Notes under the pieces: model-generated
Seen by the model: the letters and a program-made list of their open reading frames with translations, nothing else
What the model was told of the DNA's origin: nothing
Databases searched by the model: none
Origin: Bacteroidales bacterium
GTDB taxonomy: Bacteria; Bacteroidota; Bacteroidia; Bacteroidales; UBA932
Length of the DNA: 25,013 nucleotides
NCBI GenBank assembly: GCA_017527625.1
Contig: JAFXPV010000048.1
Span: 1-25,013, forward strand
Direction of reading: 5' to 3'
Part shown: positions 14,883 to 22,335 of the stretch, one piece after another
Layout: each line of letters starts with the position of its first letter
Position numbering within the stretch: position 1 is the first letter of the stretch
Made by a program: the position numbers and the translations under genes

Positions 14883-16106
14883 TTATTGTTTCGCTCCGGT
14901 AAAGGTAAACCCGGCCTTCTCCACCGCCTTGCGGATATCCTCCTCCCTGGCATTGCCCTTCACGACAAGTGTGTTTGCGGCAGGTGTGGCGACAGCCTCG
15001 CTGACACCCTTCACCTTATGGACAGATTCCTCAACGGCAGCCTTGCAGTGGTTGCAGTGCATACCTTCGACGCCGTATACTATCGTGCCTTCAGCGGCCG
15101 GCGCCTTTTTAAAACGGTCGAATAATTTCATAGCTAGTGCATAAATAATCATAATCAGCAGCACTACGGTGCATACGATGCCGAAAGGACCCGGCACTGC
15201 CGTATGGCCGTGAGCGTGCCCTGCAGACTCCGGAAGCGTCGCTCCGATCCCGATGGCATTGACCAGCAGGCCGAAAAGGACCGAGAAGCCGATGATGGTG
15301 AGAAGATAGACGGCAGTGAAGCGCTCGCCCATTGATTTGCGCACCACCAGGACAGACGCGATGTTCACCGCCGGCCCGGCCATCAGCATAACCATAGCCG
15401 CACCAGGCGACAGACCTTTCATAATAAGAGCCGCCGCCACAGGTATGCTGCCTGTAGAACATATATACATAGGGACTGCCACCAGCAGGATAACCCCCAT
15501 CTGCAGGAGCGTGTTGCTGCCCACGGACAGGAAGAATGAATCCGGCACGGCCACCTGTATGAGGGCGGCGATAATCAGGCCGACGAGAAGTCTTGCGCCG
15601 ATGTCCTGCATCATCTCGAAATATGCATAGCGGAACACTCTGAAAAACCTGTTGCCCCGTGGCGCCGCAGCCGTCTGGCAGCAAGCCTCGTCGCTATCAC
15701 TCTCAGGCACCAGACGGTTGACGAGGAAACCGCCGCAGACACCCGTAATCAAGGCAGCAGCCGGCCTCAACAGCGCAAAGCCGAGCCCCATCATCGAAAA
15801 GGTAGCAAGTATGGAATCAATGCCGGTCTGAGGAGTGGCGATAAGGAACGAAGCCACAGCCCCGTTGGACGCCTTCTCATTCTTGAGGCCGACGGCCGTA
15901 GGAATCACCCCGCAGGAGCACAGCGGCAACGGGATGCCGAGCAGCGCAGCCCACAGCACCGACCACTTGTTGTCCCTGGACAGGAAGCGGGTATAGAACT
16001 TTCTGGGCACATACACGTGCAGCACCCCCGCTATCAGGAAACCCAACAGCAGATAGGGACTCATCCTGGCAGTCACCCCAAGCAGTGAAAGGAAAAATGA
16101 CTTCAT
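14883..16106 (-). CDS. SO_0444-type Cu/Zn efflux permease with C-terminal HMA domain
   Basis: A 407-residue inner-membrane protein. The permease part (about 1-335) has eight or more helices and the paired motifs of the ArsP_1/DUF318 permease family: PLCSCGVIPTA (Cys63, Cys65) and PMYICSTGSIPVAAAL with AGPAVNIAS in the second half. A histidine-containing loop (HAHGHTA) precedes the last helix. The C-terminal 70 residues form a heavy-metal-associated domain with GMHCNHC (Cys351, Cys354). Metal binding by the HMA domain and the family's assigned Cu/Zn export point to cytoplasmic metal detoxification. A CC pair in the central loop (DEACCQ) could also bind metal. It has its own -7 box (16117-16124) within a minus-strand gene run, so it can be expressed apart from the upstream exonuclease gene. 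Confidence 0.88.
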   Translation of the reverse strand: MKSFFLSLLGVTARMSPYLLLGFLIAGVLHVYVPRKFYTRFLSRDNKWSVLWAALLGIPLPLCSCGVIPTAVGLKNEKASNGAVASFLIATPQTGIDSILATFSMMGLGFALLRPAAALITGVCGGFLVNRLVPESDSDEACCQTAAAPRGNRFFRVFRYAYFEMMQDIGARLLVGLIIAALIQVAVPDSFFLSVGSNTLLQMGVILLVAVPMYICSTGSIPVAAALIMKGLSPGAAMVMLMAGPAVNIASVLVVRKSMGERFTAVYLLTIIGFSVLFGLLVNAIGIGATLPESAGHAHGHTAVPGPFGIVCTVVLLIMIIYALAMKLFDRFKKAPAAEGTIVYGVEGMHCNHCKAAVEESVHKVKGVSEAVATPAANTLVVKGNAREEDIRKAVEKAGFTFTGAKQ

Positions 16107-16116
16107 ATCCGAAGCG

Positions 16117-16124
16117 CAAAAATA
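16117..16124 (-). promoter_or_regulatory. Predicted internal -7 box for the metal permease
   Basis: The minus strand reads TATTTTTG, a perfect TAnnTTTG, 10 bases before the permease ATG in the 27-base gap after the exonuclease gene. A TTTG is spaced 12 bases upstream. The ten bases CGCAAAAATA recur at the TlpA promoter (17756-17765). Confidence 0.55.
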
Positions 16125-16133
16125 CCATTTTTT

Positions 16134-16628
16134 CTACAAAATCAGCAGGGCGATGCGTGCGCAGGCCTCTGCATCCGCCAGCGCGTGATGATGATTGACG
16201 AGTTCGTACCCGCAGGCGGCAGCCACCGTCTGCAGCTGATGATCCGCAAGCCGCCGCCCGAAATACCGCCTCGAAGCCGCAAGCGTATCGTAAAACACAT
16301 AGTCCGGATAATCCATCTGATAGACCCGGTGCACAGCCTTCAGGCACCCCTCGTCAAAACGGCTGTTGTGCGCCACCAGCGGCAAGCCCTCGATCATCGG
16401 CGCCACCTTCTCCCACACCCGCGGAAACACCGGCGCGCAATAAGTATCCTCCGCACAAATCCCGTGAACCCTCTGGCAAAACCACTGATAATACTCCGGC
16501 TCCGGCCTGATGAGGCTGTAGAACGAATCCACAATCTCCCCTCCCCGCACAATCACAACCCCCACGCTGCACACGCTCGACGGCTGCTCATTCGCCGTCT
16601 CGAAATCTATCGCTGCGAAATCAGTCAT
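16134..16628 (-). CDS. DEDDh 3'-5' exonuclease (DnaQ-like)
   Basis: A 164-residue single-domain protein. The exonuclease motifs are complete: Exo I Asp8-Glu10 (AAIDFETAN), Exo II Asp92 (VAHNSRFDEG), and Exo III His147 with Asp152 (NHHHALADAE). This is the DEDDh class of two-metal-ion 3'-5' exonucleases, which includes the proofreading subunit of DNA polymerase III and RNase T-type enzymes. At this size, with no polymerase-binding tail visible, a stand-alone repair or RNA-trimming nuclease is more likely than the replisome subunit. It starts 4 bases after the TlpA gene stop, so the two are cotranscribed. Confidence 0.9.
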   Translation of the reverse strand: MTDFAAIDFETANEQPSSVCSVGVVIVRGGEIVDSFYSLIRPEPEYYQWFCQRVHGICAEDTYCAPVFPRVWEKVAPMIEGLPLVAHNSRFDEGCLKAVHRVYQMDYPDYVFYDTLAASRRYFGRRLADHQLQTVAAACGYELVNHHHALADAEACARIALLIL

Positions 16629-16632
16629 CCGA

Positions 16633-17742
16633 CTACTCGAATATCTCCGCCAACCGGGCAGCGAGGGCCTCGCCGCGCAACCCTCTGGCGACGATAGTGC
16701 CTTGGGGGTCGATCAGCAGGTTGTCGGGGATTGCGTTGACCGAATAGACTTCAGAGGCTTTGGTGTCCCAGTATTTCAGGTCTGAGAGATGGATCCAGGG
16801 CATTTCCCAGTCTTTGATCGCCTGGATCCAGGGGTCCTTCTCCTTGTCGAAAGACAGGCCGACGATGTCGAAGCCCTTGCTGTGATATTTCTTATAGGCA
16901 GCCACCACGTTCGGCATCTCAGCCTTGCAGGGGCCGCACCAGCTTGCCCAGAAGTCTACAAGTACCCACTTGCCCTGTCCTACATACTCGCTCAGCTTGT
17001 GCATCTTGCCGTCCGGAGCTGCTTCTTCGAGGTCAAGGAACTTCTGGCCGACGATTGACTGCTGGCGGTCTGCTGTCGCTTTCTGCAGAGCTTCCGAAAG
17101 ATCCAGCCTGCGTTTGAGATCCTGCACATAGGGATGCTGCGCGAAGGGAGCGTCTGAAGCTACCAACTCGTCGAACTTCTCCTTGCCGGCAAGTGAGGGC
17201 ACGTGAGAGATGAATGCCACGGGAATCAGGTTGTCCATATTCTCTTCAATGATGTCCATAAAAGAGTCGGCGTATTTTTGCAGCCTGTCTTCATACTGGG
17301 CGATGAACTCCTCTTCCCTGGCCTGCTGCTCGGCCTCCGGCAGAGACAGATAATCGTCGATAAAGCTGCGGTACTCTGCATAGGCGCCTGTGTCTTTTTT
17401 ATCCCACTCGGAGAGTTTGGTGTTGAGGGGAGAACCGGTGAGAGTGCTGTCGGCGAGGTCTATGCGGACAGGCTTGCCGTCATTGAAGAGCGGAAAATAC
17501 CAGCTGTCATCAAAGCTGACCGACAGGAACGCATCCTTTTCGGCATTTCCTTTCATATTGAAAGAGCCGCCGGCAACGACCGCACTGTCGATGGGAGCCG
17601 ACAGGATGCGGTCCACCAGAGAAACCACAGCCCCGTCCTGCGGAGCGTTAACACCAGTCACGTCATATTTAGCGATGTTCGAGGAACAAGCGACCACCGT
17701 CATTGCGGCGACAGCCATCATTAGAATCGATATCTTTTTCAT
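16633..17742 (-). CDS. TlpA-type thioredoxin lipoprotein with DUF4369-like N-domain
   Basis: A 369-residue protein from the ATG at 17742; an in-frame TTG at 17760 was rejected because it lies in the -7 promoter box. Cys19 (TVVAC) is the likely lipid anchor. Residues about 24-115 match the DUF4369 pattern of this phylum (VTGVNAPQDGAVVSLVDR), a helical linker follows, and residues about 228-369 form a thioredoxin fold with active site WASWCGPCKAEMP (Cys269, Cys272). The cis-proline is in NAIPDNLLID. It probably catalyses thiol-disulfide exchange or reduction in the periplasm (cytochrome maturation, oxidative-damage repair). It heads a run of five minus-strand genes and shares a 53-base divergent promoter region with the DUF3810 gene. 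Confidence 0.92.
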   Translation of the reverse strand: MKKISILMMAVAAMTVVACSSNIAKYDVTGVNAPQDGAVVSLVDRILSAPIDSAVVAGGSFNMKGNAEKDAFLSVSFDDSWYFPLFNDGKPVRIDLADSTLTGSPLNTKLSEWDKKDTGAYAEYRSFIDDYLSLPEAEQQAREEEFIAQYEDRLQKYADSFMDIIEENMDNLIPVAFISHVPSLAGKEKFDELVASDAPFAQHPYVQDLKRRLDLSEALQKATADRQQSIVGQKFLDLEEAAPDGKMHKLSEYVGQGKWVLVDFWASWCGPCKAEMPNVVAAYKKYHSKGFDIVGLSFDKEKDPWIQAIKDWEMPWIHLSDLKYWDTKASEVYSVNAIPDNLLIDPQGTIVARGLRGEALAARLAEIFE

Positions 17743-17757
17743 ATTCTTAAATTTTCG

Positions 17758-17765
17758 CAAAAATA
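17758..17765 (-). promoter_or_regulatory. Predicted -7 box for the TlpA operon
   Basis: The minus strand reads TATTTTTG, a perfect -7 box, 15 bases before the ATG, giving a leader of about 10 bases. Only 16 bases separate it from the divergent -7 box at 17782-17789. Confidence 0.62.
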
Positions 17766-17781
17766 GGAATTAATTTATCAC

Positions 17782-17789
17782 TAAATTTG
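17782..17789 (+). promoter_or_regulatory. Predicted -7 box for the DUF3810 gene (near-leaderless)
   Basis: TAAATTTG is a perfect -7 box ending 6 bases before the ATG at 17796, so the transcript would begin at or just before the start codon. No clear -33 element is visible. Confidence 0.6.
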
Positions 17790-17795
17790 TTGTGT

Positions 17796-18833
17796 ATGCG
17801 GAAAAGCGACATCATAGGGCTTGTACTGCTGGCATTCGCCGTCGGATGCCGACTGCTGACTCCCCTCGCTGATTTCTACGCCGCGCACTGCTACCCTGCC
17901 ATCTCGACGGTGCTTTCGCTGGCCGCTGCTGCAGTTCCATTTTCCCTCGAAGAAATAGTCGTCCTCGGCTTCGTCGCCGCATTCATAGCCATCCTTGTCC
18001 GCTCCATCCGCCGCAAAGCCGGGTTCTTCAGCTGGCTGGGCAGGACCGCCCGGGCGGCGATGTGGCTTGTGGTCTGGCTCAATCTGGGCTGGGCCTGCAA
18101 CTACTTCCGCACGCCTCTTTACGACAGGCTGGGCATCGAGAAGGCGTCCTACGACGAGCAGGCCTTCGAAGGCTTCCTTGCCGATTATACCGAAGCCCTG
18201 AACGAGGCTGCAGTCAGCACTGCAGCGCCGGACAGAAAAAGCCTCGAAGCTGACATAAAAGATTATTATACCAACGAAGTATCTGCCAGCGGATATACGA
18301 AATTCCACAAGTGGCAGCACGTGAAGGATCCGCTCATCAACCGTCTCTACTCCGCAGTGGGTGTGCTGGGATTTATGGGGCCGTTCTTCTGCGAATCCCA
18401 GCTCAACAAAGAGCTGTTGGAAGAACAGTATCCCTTCACTATGGCCCACGAGCTCGCCCACCTCGCCGGTGTGACCAGGGAGGCTGAGGCCAACTACTGG
18501 GCGTTCATCTACTGCAGGCGTTCAGACCTCCCAGCCGTCCGCTACAGCGGACATCTGGCCCTCCTGCCCTACGTCTCCGCCAGCGCCAGGGCCAACCTGC
18601 CGGCTGAGCGCTATGACGAGTGGAAGGCAGGCATTGACAGCAAGGTGATTGAAGACTCCGCCCGCTCCAGCCGCTATTGGAATGAGCGTAGGGTCGGCAT
18701 CATAGACAAGGTCCAGCAATGGATGATGGACCGTTTCCTGAAGTCCAACGGAGTGACGCAGGGAGCCGGGGATTATTACGGCGTCGTAGAGATGCTGATG
18801 ACGATGGATGGCCGCGCAGGACAAGGCCAGTGA
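17796..18833 (+). CDS. DUF3810 family membrane protein with HExxH metalloprotease motif
   Basis: A 345-residue protein from the ATG at 17796; an in-frame TTG at 17787 lies within the predicted -7 box and is unlikely. Three hydrophobic helices occupy about 4-22, 33-72 and 86-106. The following soluble domain carries HELAH (His218, Glu219, His222) in FTMAHELAHLAGVTREAEANYWAF, where the downstream glutamate cluster could supply the third zinc ligand. The family is widespread in Bacteroidota and has no defined substrate; the motif suggests a gluzincin-like membrane-anchored peptidase. It is divergent from the TlpA gene and followed after 48 bases by the hydrolase pseudogene, which has its own weak -7 box. 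Confidence 0.87.
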   Translation: MRKSDIIGLVLLAFAVGCRLLTPLADFYAAHCYPAISTVLSLAAAAVPFSLEEIVVLGFVAAFIAILVRSIRRKAGFFSWLGRTARAAMWLVVWLNLGWACNYFRTPLYDRLGIEKASYDEQAFEGFLADYTEALNEAAVSTAAPDRKSLEADIKDYYTNEVSASGYTKFHKWQHVKDPLINRLYSAVGVLGFMGPFFCESQLNKELLEEQYPFTMAHELAHLAGVTREAEANYWAFIYCRRSDLPAVRYSGHLALLPYVSASARANLPAERYDEWKAGIDSKVIEDSARSSRYWNERRVGIIDKVQQWMMDRFLKSNGVTQGAGDYYGVVEMLMTMDGRAGQGQ

Positions 18834-18881
18834 TTCAAGAAGTTTTTATATATTTATGTTCGTTTACTCTATACACACGAT

Positions 18882-20578
18882 ATGAGAATACAACGATTCT
18901 TTTCTGCAGTCCTCCTCGCTATGATCGGAACGGCTGCAATCGCCCAGCCCCAGTCTACGGGGGCGCAAGGCCCGGACGATGAGTTTTCAGTGATTGAAGG
19001 GACATCTGTCCTCAGCTACAATTTGTCGAGGGAGTTCGACATCCATTCCCGTGCAGGGTATGGTCCCGTTTTTTATATATTCCCCGACGGAAGGCTCGAC
19101 GCGGCTTCCGCCAAGAAGCTGGCCCAGAGGCTCGGTCTGCCCGACATCATACGGCAGTTCGGAGGCCGCATAATGCTGGTGAATCCGACTTCCGACAAAT
19201 GGCAGGAAAGGGATCGACCGCCTTCCGGCAACTGCTGAGCCGAGGCAGCTCCCCCACCAACATCAAGATCGTCGGATTGGGCTCAGGAGCCACCTTCGTC
19301 AACAACTATATAGCTCCTTCTGACCTCAGCGGCGTGGTTGCGGGAATCGTCTCGATCAACGGCGATCCGGGCAAAGTGTGCAAATATCCCGTACCTGCAT
19401 ATATCGGAGGCAGAAAAGCTGCCAACACAGCCAAGCCTTACCAGGCTGCGGCAGCTGCGGCCCCGGCGGATCCTCTGCTGAAGGTGATCGTGAACTCAGA
19501 CTCGAGCGAGCCCGAAGCCGGGCTGTTCGCAGACGCGTGGAACAGGCTCCTGAGCGCAAACTACCGCTACAACAACCTCTATCGCACTTTCTACTCGAGC
19601 AGGGGCATCGACAATCCCGAGGGAGTGAAAAACTTCGAGCTCGTGTCCATCCCTGATTTCAAAAGGACGGGGATGAAACGCATCGCCGTCGAATATCCGC
19701 TGGTGGACGCGAACGCCCCCGGCAGGCCGGAAAATCCGGACAAGTATCTCTGGTATGAATATATCCCCCTGCAGGCCCAGAATGCACAGGCAGGCAGCGT
19801 GCCGCTCGTAGTGCTGCTTCACGGCCACGGCAATGACCCCCGCACCCAGAGCGAGACCTCAGGCTTTGTAGAGCTGGCGGCGGAAAAAGGTTTCATTGCG
19901 GTAGAAATGGAATGGCAGGGCGGCAACGGCTACGTCGCTATGGGCCTTGACGGCATCGAGGCTGTCATCAGCGTCCTTCTCAAGAAATATCCTCAGATAG
20001 ACGCTTCAAGGATATACGCCGAAGGTCTTTCTGCCGGAGCTATGACCAGCAATATGCTCGGGGTGCGCAAATCGCATCTCTTTGCTGCAGTCGCCGGCCA
20101 TTCGGGTGGAATATTCTCAGGAAACGGCATCGGCTACTATGCCTACGGCAGCGAACCTCTGATGAACGAAGCCATCCAGAAAAGAGGCCACGTGGAAGTC
20201 GGCTACTGCTCTGTAGTCGGCACCCACGACGACACCATTCCTTTCTACAACCGCAGCAACTGGAGCGGAAACCCTTACCTCAACGTCTGGAGGATCTATG
20301 AGACTGTGAATGGAATGGATGTCACCGGCGACCTGGATTTCAGCGTCGATCCCGTTTTCGGTTTCGCCCTCAGGGACAGGACTGTCATCCACACCGGCAA
20401 GAGCAACGACATCACGATCGAGTTCGGACAGCTGTACAAGGACAGCCGGCCGATGATACGCCTGATGGTCATCAACAATTACGGCCACTGGAACTTCAAA
20501 CCAGCCGCCGCATACATCTGGGACTTCTTCACCCACTTCTCCCGCGATCCCGAGACTAAAGAACTTAAATACGAATAA
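18882..20578 (+). pseudogene. Secreted tandem alpha/beta hydrolase, split by a -1 frameshift
   Basis: One gene of about 565 codons read in two frames. The first frame (18882-19238) has a signal peptide ending AIAQ and runs through MLVNPTSDKW; it then meets a stop. The second frame (open past 19199, ending 20578) continues the same protein as KGSTAFRQLL. The shift lies at about 19200-19212, where loss of one G from a run near CAGGAAAGGG would explain it. The protein is two alpha/beta hydrolase-like halves: the first has a nucleophile-elbow-like GLGSGA but no clear triad; the second has oxyanion strand VVLLHGHGND, nucleophile GLSAGA (Ser codon 20030-20032), acid GTHDDTIP and His in NYGHWNF, like PHB-depolymerase/feruloyl-esterase-type enzymes. 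It could be an assembly error, a true lesion, or (less likely) programmed frameshifting, as no slippery heptamer is seen. Confidence 0.85.
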
Positions 20579-20591
20579 ACACGAATCTGCA

Positions 20592-21251
20592 ATGAAACGG
20601 TTTTTCATTCTATCCCTGCTTGCCTGCTTTACCCTGACGGCTTGCGCACAGACAAAGAAAGTCTCTATCCTGGGAGACTCTTATTCAACATTCAAGGACT
20701 ACAATCCGGAGGGATACAACCCTTTCTATCCGGATGCCAACAATGACGTCAAGGAAGTTGAACAGACCTGGTGGGACCTCTACATCAAGGCCAAGGGCTA
20801 CCAGCTGGAAAAGAACAACTCCTGGGGCGGCACCACCATCTGCAACACCGGATACTTCCACAGGGATGTTTCGTCATCTTCATTCACAAGCCGCGTGGAT
20901 ATGCTCGGCGATCCGGACATCATCTTCGTCTTCGGAGGCACCAACGACGCCTGGGCCGGAGCCCCTGTCGGAGAATACAAGTATTCCGACTGGACTGCGG
21001 AGGATATGAAGGACTTCCGCCCCGCCCTCGCCTGCCTGCTGGATATGCTGCAGAAACGTTATCCCAAGGCCAAGATCTATTCTCTGCTGAACTCTGAGCT
21101 GAGAGAAGAAATCAACGAGTCGATGCGCGTCGTATGCAAGCACTACGGAGTCCAGCTCATCGAACTGCACGACATCGAGAAGCAGAACGGCCACCCGTCG
21201 ATAAACGGAATGAAGAGCATCTGCGAGCAGCTGCTTGAGGCCATAGACTAA
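20592..21251 (+). CDS. SGNH/GDSL-family hydrolase, exported
   Basis: A 219-residue protein. The leader ends LTACAQ, so Cys18 may be lipidated, although signal peptidase I cleavage before AQ is also possible. Block I is ILGDSYS (Ser30 nucleophile), block II a glycine in NNSWGGTT, block III GGTNDAW and block V NGHPSINGM with the catalytic His. The Asp normally three residues before that His is Gln here, so the acid may be supplied elsewhere or be dispensable. SGNH enzymes in this phylum often deacetylate polysaccharides. It begins 13 bases after the frameshifted hydrolase and is followed after 7 bases by a flavin-binding protein, so the three are probably one operon. Confidence 0.88.
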   Translation: MKRFFILSLLACFTLTACAQTKKVSILGDSYSTFKDYNPEGYNPFYPDANNDVKEVEQTWWDLYIKAKGYQLEKNNSWGGTTICNTGYFHRDVSSSSFTSRVDMLGDPDIIFVFGGTNDAWAGAPVGEYKYSDWTAEDMKDFRPALACLLDMLQKRYPKAKIYSLLNSELREEINESMRVVCKHYGVQLIELHDIEKQNGHPSINGMKSICEQLLEAID

Positions 21252-21258
21252 CCCGGGT

Positions 21259-21732
21259 ATGGAATTCAGACCGCTCAGACGTTTCAAGCAGGCTGCTTCA
21301 GCCGAGGAGTGCCAGGCCGTGCTGTCTTCAGCCTGGCGTGGTATCCTTTCTGTCCACGGTGATAACGGCTATCCCTACGGAGTGCCTGTGAATTTCCTTT
21401 ACTCGGAGGGAATGATATATTTCCACTGCGCCAAAGCCGGCCACAAACTGGATGCCGTGCGGGCTGACGACAAGGTATGCTTCACGGTGCTTTCCGAGCC
21501 GGCAAGGAATCCCGGCGAATGGTGGAACTGCTTCACCAGCGTCATCTGCTTCGGCCGCATCCGCGAAGTGACGGACAAGCAGCAAACCGACAGGATTCTG
21601 AGGCAGATCGGGGCCAAGTTCTTCCCTGAAGGTTACGACCTTGAGAAGGATATGACAAACAATGCCCCGAACGCCCTGGTGATGGAAATCACCATAGACC
21701 ATATCTCCGGAAAGCACGTCCGTGAGAAATAG
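21259..21732 (+). CDS. Pyridoxamine 5'-phosphate oxidase-like flavin-binding protein (NimB-like)
   Basis: A 157-residue cytoplasmic protein with a split-barrel FMN-binding fold. Motifs of the NimA/NimB-type group are present: RGILSVHGDNGYPYGVPVNFLYSEGMIYFHCAKAGHKLDAVRADDKVCFTV, then the strand VICFGRIREV and C-terminal ALVMEITIDHISGK. The histidine-glycine-containing AKAGHKLD segment is where the family binds flavin phosphate. Relatives reduce or bind nitroimidazoles, but most chromosomal copies in gut anaerobes are of unknown function and do not prove drug resistance. It starts 7 bases after the SGNH gene and ends 170 bases before ssrA, with strong hairpins between. Confidence 0.87.
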   Translation: MEFRPLRRFKQAASAEECQAVLSSAWRGILSVHGDNGYPYGVPVNFLYSEGMIYFHCAKAGHKLDAVRADDKVCFTVLSEPARNPGEWWNCFTSVICFGRIREVTDKQQTDRILRQIGAKFFPEGYDLEKDMTNNAPNALVMEITIDHISGKHVREK

Positions 21733-21818
21733 AAAAACAAATAGTTTATTATGGCAGATATCATCATTGCTCTTGTCTTCACCGTAACTTAACAGGGCGC
21801 AGCAGAGCCCGGCATATT

Positions 21819-21877
21819 CCCCTTGAGGGGAACGTCGCGCTGCGACAAGGGGTGAAAAGGAGGCCTGCTTGCAGGCC
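21819..21877. repeat. Cluster of palindromes (REP-like)
   Basis: CCCCTTG (21819-21825) pairs with CAAGGGG (21846-21852) and encloses a second stem, GTCGC (21834-21838) with GCGAC (21842-21846). Next comes GGCCTGC (21862-21868) paired with GCAGGCC (21871-21877). The GC-rich nested arms in an intergenic spot are typical of dispersed extragenic palindromes. Copy number in the genome cannot be judged from one window. Confidence 0.6.
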
Positions 21878-21880
21878 GAT

Positions 21881-21930
21881 ATCTCCACATAAAAAGAGGG
21901 ACCTCGGGGTCCCTCTTTTTATGTGGAGAT
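21881..21930. terminator. 23-bp perfect hairpin; bidirectional terminator of the nimB-like gene and ssrA
   Basis: The arms at 21881-21903 and 21908-21930 are perfect complements around TCGG. The inner AAAAAGAGGGACC / GGTCCCTCTTTTT part is a terminator usable on both strands. The outer 10 bases (ATGTGGAGAT at 21921-21930) overlap the 3' end of the tmRNA, so its acceptor strand has a complementary copy at 21881-21890. Confidence 0.88.
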
Positions 21931-22318
21931 GGGCGGACTCGAACCGCCGTCCAAACAAAGCACCAACAAGCTTTCTACACGCTTATCCTCCCTTTGATTG
22001 TCGGCGACGCACTGCCGGGCGGCAGGCTATGCGAAGCTTATCCTCTGAATCTTAGCGGGTAATAGAGGAGTCCACCCGAGCAGGAATTGTCTGATGATAC
22101 CCCGTTGGTCCGGAGCGGCATTCCAAAACCCCGGCGGGATACTCGTCGACTGGTCCTTGACCGGCCGATTAAGGAGTCGAGCTTAGCTCAAGACTACGCA
22201 GCGAGTGAATAGTTGTAGTTGCCAGTTATGGCTTGAGGTCTGAGATTTACGAGAGGGGCCACGACTCTCGGCGTGCTTACCGGTCAATGTCATTTGCTGT
22301 CAAAACCAAAACATCCCC
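21924..22318 (-). ncRNA. ssrA: Transfer-messenger RNA
   Basis: The RNA starts with GGGGATGTTTTGG (5' end at 22318) and ends with a T-arm GGCGGTTCGAGTCCGCC and acceptor strand CATCTCC plus discriminator A at 21924. GGGGAUG pairs with CAUCUCC, forming the tRNA-like end with one G-U. The CCA is not encoded: CAT follows, so it is added after processing. The tag frame (22194-22223) reads GNYNYSLAA. The RNA rescues stalled ribosomes by acting first as alanyl-tRNA and then as a short message, with SmpB. The length (about 395 bases) and one-piece form are normal for Bacteroidota. The ends are set by base pairing and could shift by one or two bases. Confidence 0.95.
22194..22223 (-). CDS. tmRNA proteolysis-tag reading frame
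   Basis: On the minus strand GGC AAC TAC AAC TAT TCA CTC GCT GCG TAG encodes GNYNYSLAA, added after the alanine carried by the tmRNA. The LAA end is the degron recognised by ClpXP-type proteases. The frame was chosen because it is short, ends in LAA and lies in the expected place about 95 bases from the 5' end. Confidence 0.85.
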   Translation of the reverse strand, partial: GNYNYSLAA

Positions 22319-22335
22319 ATTGAACGATTGCACTC

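Noticed and set aside
17743..17795. Upstream TTG starts for the TlpA (17760) and DUF3810 (17787) genes
   Set aside because: Both TTG codons lie inside perfect -7 boxes; the ATGs a few codons downstream give normal signal or membrane N-termini.
17781..18461. 226-codon minus-strand frame opposite the DUF3810 gene
   Set aside because: It is antisense to a recognisable HExxH protein and has no start context or family features.
19195..19215. Programmed -1 ribosomal frameshifting in the tandem hydrolase
   Set aside because: There is no X-XXY-YYZ heptamer in the zero frame and no clear downstream pseudoknot; an indel or sequencing error is simpler.
21259..21732. Nitroimidazole-resistance gene (nim)
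   Set aside because: Only the fold and a few motifs support it; chromosomal relatives of this family commonly have other or unknown roles, so resistance is not claimed.
21751..21792. 13-codon plus-strand frame starting ATGGCAGAT downstream of the nimB-like gene
   Set aside because: It is too short, with no coding signal beyond an ATG; it could be a remnant but cannot be supported.
21328..21888. 186-codon minus-strand frame over the nimB-like gene and the palindromes
   Set aside because: It runs through palindromic repeats and opposite a conserved gene; the translated repeat is low-complexity and not protein-like.
21881..22318. Integrated element at the ssrA attachment site
   Set aside because: No integrase, direct repeat of the ssrA 3' end or mobile-element genes occur on either side; the downstream copy is inverted and acts as a terminator arm.
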